A DNA stretch of 49,806 nucleotides from Promethearchaeota archaeon. GTDB lineage: Archaea > Asgardarchaeota > Lokiarchaeia > Sigyniarchaeales > SOKP01. A program made the translations under genes and the position numbers. Positions 8,651-15,651 of the stretch are shown piece after piece. Numbering within the stretch: the stretch's first letter is position 1; each line of letters opens with the position of its first letter. Location: contig JABXKD010000016.1 of the NCBI GenBank assembly GCA_013375475.1, positions 1 through 49,806 on the forward strand, in the 5' to 3' direction. A model generated the notes under the pieces. That model ran no database searches. It was given only the letters and a program-made list of their open reading frames with translations, and had not been told where the DNA came from.

Positions 8651-9640
8651 ATGGTAAGAATTTTGACAAAGGCTAATGTAGCCGAGTTATTAAATATGGC
8701 AGATGCATTAGAATACGTAGAAGAGGCTTATAAACAGCTAACGCTTGGGAACGCATTTGTTCCACAACGAATAGCTATTACGGATCCCGCTCCAGGTTTA
8801 ACTTTAGTAATGCCCGGTATAATTGGAGGAGAGATGAGTGCGCTTGCTACCAAAATTGTTTCAGTTTATAAAAAGAATCCTGAAAAATATAACATACCTA
8901 CGGTTTTGGCAAAAATTATGATACAAGACATTAACACGGGAGATATAGTGGGGATTATGGACGGGAGCCTTATCACAGCAATGAGAACGGGAGCTGCTAC
9001 GGGCGTTTCTGTGAAGTATTTAGCTCGGAAAGATAGCACTACGATGAGCATATATAGCGCGGGAGTGCAAGCGAGAAAGCAAGTTTCTGGAGTATATTAT
9101 GGATTAAACGAAAAATTAGAAAGATGTAAAGTTTTTGATCCTAATAAAGACACTTCTGAAAGCTTTAAAAAAGAAATAGAAGGAGAATTAGGAATTGAAG
9201 TCGAAATAACTAACTCGGGGGATGAATTACTCACTAACTCAGACATTATAGTAGCAGCTACTACAAGTACAACTCCGATTTTCGCAGGTGAAAAAGTGTC
9301 GGAGGGAGTTCACATTTCTTCTATCGGTGCCCATGCCCCGGATGCTCGAGAGTTGGATTCAACGACGATTAAAAGAGCGTCCTTACTTACAGCAGGATTA
9401 AAGGAAGCGTGTTTAGCTGAAGCAGGCGACTATATAATTCCAATTAACGAAGGAATCATATCTAAGGACAATGTTATTTCTATAGGAAATATCATAACAG
9501 GAAAAATTTCAAGCAGAGCAACTGACACTGAAATAACGGTTTTTAAATCAGTGGGAATTAGTGCACAAGATGTTGCGGTTGGAAAATTGGTATATGATAG
9601 AGCCCTAAAGGAAGGAATTGGTCAAGATATAGACTTCTAG
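8651..9640 (+). CDS. Ornithine cyclodeaminase / mu-crystallin family enzyme
   Basis: A full-length (329 aa) member of the ornithine cyclodeaminase/mu-crystallin family, which includes ornithine cyclodeaminase, alanine dehydrogenase and ketimine reductases. Recognisable parts are the substrate region ALATKIVSVYKKNP with its conserved lysine, IMDGSLITAMRTGAATGVSVKYLAR, and the dinucleotide segment YSAGVQAR, where the usual GxGxQA pattern is weakened. DIIVAATTSTTPIF and IGAHAPDARELD also fit. The exact reaction cannot be settled. GGTGA at 8636-8640 sits well placed before ATG 8651. It stands alone between divergent and convergent neighbours. Confidence 0.88.
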   Translation: MVRILTKANVAELLNMADALEYVEEAYKQLTLGNAFVPQRIAITDPAPGLTLVMPGIIGGEMSALATKIVSVYKKNPEKYNIPTVLAKIMIQDINTGDIVGIMDGSLITAMRTGAATGVSVKYLARKDSTTMSIYSAGVQARKQVSGVYYGLNEKLERCKVFDPNKDTSESFKKEIEGELGIEVEITNSGDELLTNSDIIVAATTSTTPIFAGEKVSEGVHISSIGAHAPDARELDSTTIKRASLLTAGLKEACLAEAGDYIIPINEGIISKDNVISIGNIITGKISSRATDTEITVFKSVGISAQDVAVGKLVYDRALKEGIGQDIDF

Positions 9641-9739
9641 AAATTTTTGCATAAAAAAAAAGTGAAATGATTATTTCCTTTCCTTACTGATACAAAGAAA
9701 TTTCCTTCTTAATGTATCTATTTATTCATATTTTTCATC

Positions 9740-9937
9740 TTAGTCCTTGTGATCTTCAAGACCATGACCTTCTTCTTTTAAACCTTTAAGTACGTCTTCT
9801 ATCATATCTTCTTTACCCGCTGCTTTCAAAGCATCTTCGACTCCCTTTTCCATTCCTGTTTGCATTCCCTCTTCGATTCCTGCGGCTATGACATCATCCA
9901 TTCCGTACTTCTTTTTCTTTTTCTTATCTTTACCCAT
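9740..9937 (-). CDS. Small highly charged protein, 65 aa
   Basis: A small protein with a lysine-rich start (MGKDKKKKKKYG), a glycine-spaced middle (AAGIEEGMQTGMEKGVEDALKAAG) and an acidic end rich in Glu, Asp and His. An ATG at 9979 would add 14 residues. ATG 9937 is favoured because AAGG lies about 10 nt upstream and the extension is non-descript. The repeated GMxxGMxxGV pattern predicts an amphipathic helix. No membrane segment or known domain is seen. Confidence 0.6.
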   Translation of the reverse strand: MGKDKKKKKKYGMDDVIAAGIEEGMQTGMEKGVEDALKAAGKEDMIEDVLKGLKEEGHGLEDHKD

Positions 9938-10040
9938 CAGTATAACCTTTTTAAATATCTTCTTTTGTGTAGGTATCAAATAATAACTAATTATACACTT
10001 GTTTCTTTAAAAAAGTTCTGTTTGTTTTTATATTGGTGAG

Positions 10041-10145
10041 ATTTTTCCAGATATCCTATTTACATAATAGTTGGAAAAAATTATTAAACGACTATTCATT
10101 AAAAACGAAATAAATATTGAAACGATTGAAAAGAAGGTTACTTAA
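10041..10145 (+). promoter_or_regulatory. Promoter/leader copy A of a duplicated regulatory region
   Basis: This stretch is a near copy of 10938-11045. Both contain AATAGTTGGAAAAAATTATT (here from 10066), then a TTCATTAAA block and an AAGAAGG ribosome binding site at the same relative place (GAAGG 10133-10137). The A-rich run followed by a TTATTAAA TATA-like element fits an archaeal BRE/TATA pair, with transcription expected about 25 nt downstream. TTTTTCCA at 10042-10049 and TTGGAAAAA at 10071-10079 form an inverted repeat flanking the promoter, a possible operator. Confidence 0.65.
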
Positions 10146-10937
10146 TTGATTTATATGAGAAAACTAAAAAATTTCTTAACTAATTTACAAGTGGTTAAGT
10201 TTTCTGCTATTGCAGCTATAATTATCTGGATTGGTGGAGTAATAACCGCACTTTTGATAGGTCTATTAGATCCTGCTGGACCGTCTTATGATCCCGCGGG
10301 ATATAATCCAGTCATTAATTACATAAGTGACCTAGGAAACCAAGATCTTACACCGATGCCAATTATCATTAATTGGGCAATGATGAATACTGGTCTATTA
10401 TTAATTCCTGTATCTTTACATATGAGAAAAATTCTTATTGGAGATGAATCAAAAGTATTGCGGAAAGTACTAGCAAATGCGTCAGTAGTTTGTATGATAA
10501 TAGCAATGGTAGGATTATTTTTCACAGGCGTAATTTCTGAAGATGTCGGAGAAGTATGGGATAACATTTTTCCAATTGGGTATCCTTGGCATGACCTTGT
10601 AGCTGATTTCGCTTTTACTTCTTTATTGATTGCTGGAGTTCTTATATCTACACAATGTATACTTTATCGCGATATTCTTGAGGAAAAAATCGGAATATCA
10701 AATCCAAAAAGAGTACGTATTATTTATGTAATTAATTCTTGGATCTTAACTCCGATATTTTTTTACATGTTTTATACAGTGCCTTACTTATGGTATACAG
10801 ATCATTTTTGGACATTTCTGCCTTGGTGGCAATGGGCACCATTATGGGAATGGCTATTGATGATCTCACTTAGTTTTTGGTTAATTTCAGCAGGTGTCCT
10901 AACGATAAAACAGATAAATCGAGAATTAGCAAAATAA
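10146..10937 (+). CDS. DUF998-type integral membrane protein
   Basis: A 263-residue membrane protein with six or seven hydrophobic segments. The loop DPAGYNPVINYISDLGNQ after the first segment is typical of DUF998 proteins, whose function is not established. The second half is rich in Trp and Tyr (LWYTDHFWTFLPWWQWAPLWEW). TTG 10146 is preferred over ATG 10155 because GAAGG at 10133-10137 is 8 nt from the TTG but 17 nt from the ATG. Its promoter and leader are duplicated in front of the next gene, which suggests shared regulation of the two. Confidence 0.75.
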   Translation: MIYMRKLKNFLTNLQVVKFSAIAAIIIWIGGVITALLIGLLDPAGPSYDPAGYNPVINYISDLGNQDLTPMPIIINWAMMNTGLLLIPVSLHMRKILIGDESKVLRKVLANASVVCMIIAMVGLFFTGVISEDVGEVWDNIFPIGYPWHDLVADFAFTSLLIAGVLISTQCILYRDILEEKIGISNPKRVRIIYVINSWILTPIFFYMFYTVPYLWYTDHFWTFLPWWQWAPLWEWLLMISLSFWLISAGVLTIKQINRELAK

Positions 10938-11045
10938 ATTTTTTCAGTATACTCTATTTATACAATAGTTGGAAAAAATTATTTAAAGATTGTTCATTAA
11001 AGAACAAAACAAATACTAATTCAAATAAAAAGAAGGTAATCTTTT
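10938..11045 (+). promoter_or_regulatory. Promoter/leader copy B of a duplicated regulatory region
   Basis: Second copy of the element at 10041-10145, beginning right after the stop codon of the DUF998 gene. The 20-nt identical block starts at 10964, followed by TTATTTAAA (TATA-like), a TTCATTAAA block, and GAAGG at 11032-11036, 9 nt before ATG 11046. Conservation in non-coding DNA suggests the whole promoter and leader were duplicated and kept for co-regulation. Confidence 0.65.
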
Positions 11046-11330
11046 ATGAGTGAAGAGAAAAATGAAAATATTTTAGATAAACTGAACACCGCCTTTGTAG
11101 ATTTCGTCGGAGGGGCTTTCGGCGAAAGCGGGAAAGAGTTTATCGAGGACACTTCTGAGAAAATTAAGGAGTTCTCAAGTCAATCCATCAAACAATTTAT
11201 GGAATTTTCTGATACGGTTATTGATAACCTTAAACTATCAGAAAACGAGCAAGTTATGAAAATGCGAGACAGCGTTGAGGATTTACTGAAACAAGCTGGG
11301 CTCTTAGAAGAAGATGAGGACGAATTTTAA
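11046..11330 (+). CDS. Small acidic helical protein of unknown function, 94 aa
   Basis: An acidic, predominantly helical protein: MSEEKNENILDKLNTAFVDF, a short GGAFGESG hinge, long amphipathic helices (IEDTSEKIKEFSSQSIKQF and onward) and an EEDEDEF tail. No membrane span, metal motif or catalytic pattern was recognised. Translation starts at ATG 11046 with GAAGG 9 nt upstream. It has the same promoter/leader as the preceding DUF998 membrane protein, so the two are likely expressed together and may act together, perhaps with this one as a soluble cytoplasmic partner. Confidence 0.7.
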   Translation: MSEEKNENILDKLNTAFVDFVGGAFGESGKEFIEDTSEKIKEFSSQSIKQFMEFSDTVIDNLKLSENEQVMKMRDSVEDLLKQAGLLEEDEDEF

Positions 11331-11425
11331 TCTAATTGTTTACTAATTAATGTATTTTTTACTATTTTTCTATTTATTTTTAGAAATGTATTTATTACAT
11401 ATAGTTTCAAGATTTTAAGATAAAA

Positions 11426-11665
11426 TTATAGAGCTTTCTTGTCCTTTAAGAAAGATTTAATCTCTTCTGTTGTTGCATTAAACAATTCAGATATAACAGT
11501 TAATGAAATTTCCTCGTCCATTCCTAGATTTCTATAATCTTGATAAAGTTTTACCCAAGTTTCTTTTTGTGTGTATCGTTCGGGGTGTTCTGATTGAATG
11601 TGTTCCCAATATGGATGCTTGAGTTTAATACCACAGTATGGACAAAAACGCGTTTCGTCAGACAT
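11426..11665 (-). CDS. C2H2-type zinc-finger protein, 79 aa
   Basis: Residues 8-30 form a zinc-finger-like unit: FCPYCGIKLK supplies two cysteines and EHIQSEH two histidines (Cys-x2-Cys ... His-x4-His). The rest (MDEEISLTVISELFNATTEEIKSFL) looks like a small helix-turn-helix. This suggests a compact nucleic-acid-binding or protein-interaction module. It stands alone on the minus strand, 116 nt from the neighbouring interrupted C_GCAxxG_C_C gene. No DNA target can be inferred. Confidence 0.7.
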   Translation of the reverse strand: MSDETRFCPYCGIKLKHPYWEHIQSEHPERYTQKETWVKLYQDYRNLGMDEEISLTVISELFNATTEEIKSFLKDKKAL

Positions 11666-11781
11666 GTCTCATCACATTTGAAAAAGATAATAAAAATAAT
11701 CTAGAATAAGTTTAATAAAATACTATTTGTTTAAAAAATTATCAGTTTGCAATTAATAATTTAACCTAAAGAGAACAGTTT

Positions 11782-12294
11782 TCAAGATTCGAGCTTAAAT
11801 CCGTTTCTTAAAATTATTTTTGTTGCGAGTTTAGCTACATTTCCAACGAGCGTAGAACAATGATCCATCATTCCCGCCTTAAAGGCTTCTTTCATTTCGT
11901 CGGCATTCCACATATTAAATGTTCTACCCATCGATTTTTCTTGAACATCGTAACAGCGGCAAGAGCCATATTGTTTAACGTATTTATCATGCAATTTTTT
12001 TACGAGGGTATAAGATTTCATAGGTTTATACATATCTTTAAAATCTTCGCGGGTTCTTCCGAAGAGATAGCCTATTACCATAGACGCTCCTACTAGCGCC
12101 CCACAAGATCCATCGCCCGTTAAGCCTAATCCATCTGCTAAACCGCTCCCCGCTTTAAAAACATCTTCGTTTCAAATCCCTAATGCCTCAAAAATCGCTG
12201 CGATTGTAGTTTGAGCACATCCCGTGCATTCTTTTTCGTATTTTTTCCCTAATGTAAACGCTTCTTCTATAATTTCTTCATTAGTTTTACTCAT
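11782..12294 (-). pseudogene. C_GCAxxG_C_C family redox protein interrupted by in-frame TGA
   Basis: Reading from ATG 12294, one frame of 171 codons runs to 11782 with a single internal TGA at codon 41 (12172-12174). The upstream part carries CTGC (Cys23, Cys26), then LGI-TGA-NEDVFKAGSGLADGLGL, then GDGSCGALVGAS (Cys64). GSCRCYD and DHCSTLVG lie in the downstream part. The cysteine pattern matches the C_GCAxxG_C_C family of putative redox proteins, and similarity continues smoothly across the TGA. A frame starting at 12081 alone would lose half the cysteines. Options are a nonsense mutation (CGA to TGA is one step), a sequence error or recoding. No SECIS-like stem was recognised downstream. 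Confidence 0.75.
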
Positions 12295-12418
12295 AATTTT
12301 CAATTCCCCTAACAATTATATCGTATTAATTATGATTATAATAAAAAATTAAAGAATAATAATTAAATTAATTACATAATTCTCACTCTTAATTTAAAAC
12401 TAGTTCCTATTCGGTTTC

Positions 12419-13225
12419 ATGGCAACTTTCCCCTATAGATATTTTCACGCTAAATTTGATATACTTTTAGATAGGATACCTCCAATAGGTAAAATTTTGT
12501 CATTTATTTTTGGGGTTTTTGAATATTTCATAGTCGAAATTCTTCGGTTTTTTGACACTAAGTCGAACATTAACTCTTATAGTATAGCGAATCGGTACAT
12601 TTTTAAGAGTAGATGGGGCGGGAAAGTAATTCCATTGAATACAAACTTAGATATTGAAACCAAATTCCTTCCATCCCAAGAGATTCTAGCTCTTCTAAGT
12701 AGATCAAAGGTTACTGGTATCTCTAATTGTTATTGCAGAGAAACGCAGAGAAGATATTCAGACACTCCAAATTGCGATCACCCTATCAAAACGTGTATTC
12801 ATATCGGTTTTGGAAAATCACTACGCGAAATCCCTTATAAATCCGAAAATTTAGTCAAAGTTTCAAAAAGTGAAATAAAAAAGCTTTTGGAAGAAAGCGA
12901 CAGGCGAGGATTAGTCCACCAGATAATTTATTTTCCGAATCCGTTATTTTATTATGTAGTATGTAATTGCTGCCCATGCTGCTGTCTTGTTATGAATAAA
13001 TTCTTAAAGAGCGGTTCTCCGCAGATGATTAAAAGCGATTTCATCGCGTATACGGATTTAACAAAATGTAATGACTGTGGAATTTGCGTGCAACGATGTA
13101 ACTTTGGAGCAAGGAAAATCCTTAATAATAAATTAAAATTTTTTAAAGATTATTGTTTTGGTTGCGGATTGTGCGTCTCAGAATGTCCTGAAGAAGCTAT
13201 TACTTTAAAAAAACCTCTCAGATAA
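12419..13225 (+). CDS. Cysteine-rich 4Fe-4S ferredoxin-like protein
   Basis: A 268-residue protein with a C-terminal dicluster ferredoxin domain: CNDCGICVQRC and CFGCGLCVSECP. The first site lacks the usual proline after the fourth cysteine. Upstream lie two more cysteine clusters, NCYCRETQRR...NCDHPIKTC near residue 105 and the dense VCNCCPCCC near residue 180, which probably bind further metal or clusters. A hydrophobic, aromatic stretch (IGKILSFIFGVFEYFIVEIL) near residue 22 could attach it to the membrane. It is likely an electron carrier or an electron-transfer subunit, but its partners are not nearby. Confidence 0.8.
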   Translation: MATFPYRYFHAKFDILLDRIPPIGKILSFIFGVFEYFIVEILRFFDTKSNINSYSIANRYIFKSRWGGKVIPLNTNLDIETKFLPSQEILALLSRSKVTGISNCYCRETQRRYSDTPNCDHPIKTCIHIGFGKSLREIPYKSENLVKVSKSEIKKLLEESDRRGLVHQIIYFPNPLFYYVVCNCCPCCCLVMNKFLKSGSPQMIKSDFIAYTDLTKCNDCGICVQRCNFGARKILNNKLKFFKDYCFGCGLCVSECPEEAITLKKPLR

Positions 13226-13271
13226 TTTAGCTTAAATCTTATAATTCCTTGCTAAATAATTATTTTTTTTT

Positions 13272-13793
13272 TTGTGTAATAATAAATATGAAAATTTTTA
13301 TAAGGATTATAGGGTTAATATTGAACTCTTTCTAATAATTAGTAAACTAGAAAAAATGAAAGAACTATACGAGATTGGTATCGTTTTTCGCGGGTTTATT
13401 TTAGTCAGTTACGAGTTTAAGAAGATAGAGAAAGAAGAGAACATTTCGAAAGCAAACAAAGATTTAAGAGGAAGCTTTATTTCAGCGATTAATATGTTTG
13501 CAAAGAATGCCTTTAATAACTTGTGTTTAGAATATTTAGAATCGGGCAATGTATTATTCGTTTTCAGAGCGTATGAGATTCAAGTTGCTGATAGTGACGA
13601 TAAAGAACCAATCATTTTATACGGATTGTTAGATAAAAGGAAGAAAGACACCGATAAGATTGTCAAAAAGTTTCTTCAAAAAATCGACCCTATTTTAAAT
13701 CTTTTTATTTCTAGATATTCTAATAAAGATTTTTCTGAAATTACTCAATTTGAACCTTTTCAAAACGATATAAAAGAGTTTATTCTTGCCTAA
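13272..13793 (+). CDS. Hypothetical protein, possible longin-like fold
   Basis: Up to 173 residues. The pattern YEIGIVFRGFILVSYEF, helices, NVLFVFRAYEI, EPIILYGLLDKRKKD, then a long helix KIVKKFLQKIDPILNLFI alternates strands and helices as in longin or Roadblock-like domains. These are common in Asgard archaea as regulators of small GTPases. This is a fold-level impression only. The start is uncertain: TTG 13272 gives the full frame, but ATG 13356 removes 28 less ordered residues. Neither has a clear ribosome binding site. It is convergent with the beta-propeller gene. Confidence 0.6.
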   Translation: MCNNKYENFYKDYRVNIELFLIISKLEKMKELYEIGIVFRGFILVSYEFKKIEKEENISKANKDLRGSFISAINMFAKNAFNNLCLEYLESGNVLFVFRAYEIQVADSDDKEPIILYGLLDKRKKDTDKIVKKFLQKIDPILNLFISRYSNKDFSEITQFEPFQNDIKEFILA

Positions 13794-13800
13794 AATAAAA

Positions 13801-15510
13801 TTAGTAAGTCCCTAAACTCCATCCCTTTGGTTCTGAGCGAGAATAAAGGAGTACACCTTCCATTCGTAACTTGTCTATTTGTGCTTCTACCATGTCTTTA
13901 TCGTATCCGAGTATGACTAAATCATCAACTAGTTTAGTTTTTGTTGGGACTAGTTTAAATTTTTCTAAATGAGTAATGATTATGGTTTTAATGTTACCTT
14001 CTGCCGCTGTACCTGCTATTGATTTTGGTTCTTCAATTTTTCCCTTTCCTTTGTTAGGTTCTGATTTTAAAGCATCAATTAACATTCCCCCTCTTTGTTT
14101 GGGCATTTCTTGTTCTATGACGACGGGCTTAATTTTCTTCCCTTTTTTCTCAGGAGCTTTAGCGGGCGCTCCAGTGGTACCCCCTTCACCAATTTGATCT
14201 TCGGGTAATGTCCAAACCGAGTAAGTAACTTTTTCGTAAGAATCAGCTTTTTCTGAGATCATTCGCTGGAATTCTTCGACAACGCTATCGGTAAGATATC
14301 CTCTTTTCTCTAATTCTGCTCCAATTCCCTCAATAATTCTATTATCTATTAAATATTTGAAAATATATTCTCTAATGTTTGTGGGTACTGTTTCAAATAC
14401 GATAGGTTTAGTTATTGCTTCCTCTGCTCCTGTTGGTTGAGTTTTTGGAACAATTATATTATGAGGAATGTCTAAAGGAGGAGTTTCACCACAATCAAGG
14501 TCGCTTATGCACCTAATACTACGGTCATATCCTCCAAATAATATATTTGTTGTGCCATCCTCGGGATTAACGATTGAGGATACAATTTTTATTGAATTTG
14601 AGGCAGATGTCTTCCATTTCAATTCAATATCAAACGAATCTAATTTAGGATTATGATATATATTAAGCGTCCCATCAGCACACCCCACTATAATTTCCTT
14701 AGCATTATCACCATCAATATCAATGATTTTTAGGGAGACTGGGCGACTTTGTTCGATTTTTATTGCTTTTAGTTCTTCGCCACTGCTATCTAGTATTTTT
14801 ACAAAGGAATCATCAGTTCCAACCACTATCTCGTGATATCCGTCGTTAGAAACATCGTTTACTTCAATAATATTAATTTGAGCCCCTAAATCTTTTTGCC
14901 AAACAATATCAGGTTTATTTTCCTTAAATTCAATTAATTGAAGCAAACCATTTTTAGTACCTGCTAATAAACCATAAATTGGCGTATCGACATCAGGTAA
15001 TTTTAAATATCCTAGGGTACACGCTGTCACCCATGAATCGTAATAGAATGTGAATTTTGGTTCAGTAGAATCAATATTTTCAAAAATCTTAAGAGTTTTA
15101 TCCTCACTCCCATAAATTAGCTCAATATTTTCGTCTCTAGTAAAATCTCCAGCAATGACAGATAGAACTTTGCCTTTGGATTTATAATTCATAATACCGG
15201 CTAATTTATCTATTCCTTTTACTAATTTCACAACTAAGAAATTGCCATCTCCAGCACCTACGAGTATTTCTTCGCACCCATCATTTGTTATATCCACGGA
15301 ATGCGTAGTTCTTACCCATCCATCAAAAGTAATACTATCAAGGATGTTCAAATCTTCGTCCATCAGATATAATGTCTTATCATGGCCTCCAAATACTATA
15401 TAAGATTTATCTCCACATTTTAAAGTTGAACAAGTTAAAACAGCATCAGGACATTCGAACATCCAATTCAAATGGAAGCTTTCTTTGGGTGTTGGCATGA
15501 AATTTATCAC
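13801..15510 (-). CDS. FG-GAP/VCBS-like beta-propeller protein with C-terminal helical domain
   Basis: A 569-residue cytoplasmic protein. Residues 1-340 contain repeated blades with a D-x-x-x-DG-x-x-EI-(I/L)VG-x-x-DG pattern: DITNDGCEEILVGAGDG, DVSNDGYHEIVVGTDDS, DIDGDNAKEIIVGCADG, plus DKTLYLMD-like turns. These look like FG-GAP/VCBS or WD-type propeller repeats with possible calcium-binding loops. A linker rich in Pro, Lys and Gly follows (about 445-500), then a winged-helix-like end (KTIIITHLEKFKLVPTKTKLVDDLVILGYD). There is no signal peptide. It lies 141 nt downstream of the poly-Glu protein on the same strand. A scaffold role is plausible but unproven. Confidence 0.7.
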   Translation of the reverse strand: MINFMPTPKESFHLNWMFECPDAVLTCSTLKCGDKSYIVFGGHDKTLYLMDEDLNILDSITFDGWVRTTHSVDITNDGCEEILVGAGDGNFLVVKLVKGIDKLAGIMNYKSKGKVLSVIAGDFTRDENIELIYGSEDKTLKIFENIDSTEPKFTFYYDSWVTACTLGYLKLPDVDTPIYGLLAGTKNGLLQLIEFKENKPDIVWQKDLGAQINIIEVNDVSNDGYHEIVVGTDDSFVKILDSSGEELKAIKIEQSRPVSLKIIDIDGDNAKEIIVGCADGTLNIYHNPKLDSFDIELKWKTSASNSIKIVSSIVNPEDGTTNILFGGYDRSIRCISDLDCGETPPLDIPHNIIVPKTQPTGAEEAITKPIVFETVPTNIREYIFKYLIDNRIIEGIGAELEKRGYLTDSVVEEFQRMISEKADSYEKVTYSVWTLPEDQIGEGGTTGAPAKAPEKKGKKIKPVVIEQEMPKQRGGMLIDALKSEPNKGKGKIEEPKSIAGTAAEGNIKTIIITHLEKFKLVPTKTKLVDDLVILGYDKDMVEAQIDKLRMEGVLLYSRSEPKGWSLGTY

Positions 15511-15651
15511 AACTTATTAGATCTTATAAATTTTATTTAAAAAAATCCACATATCTGTTCTATTAATCTTAAATATAGAAGTTCTTTCAAGCTTATTAAA
15601 TGAATATGAAAATTTAAAATAATATAAAAAAAATAATTGTTGATTAAAGAT

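Noticed and set aside
11782..12174. Selenocysteine at the internal TGA
   Set aside because: The TGA is not at a signature cysteine of the family, and no SECIS-like stem was seen downstream, so a nonsense mutation or error is favoured.
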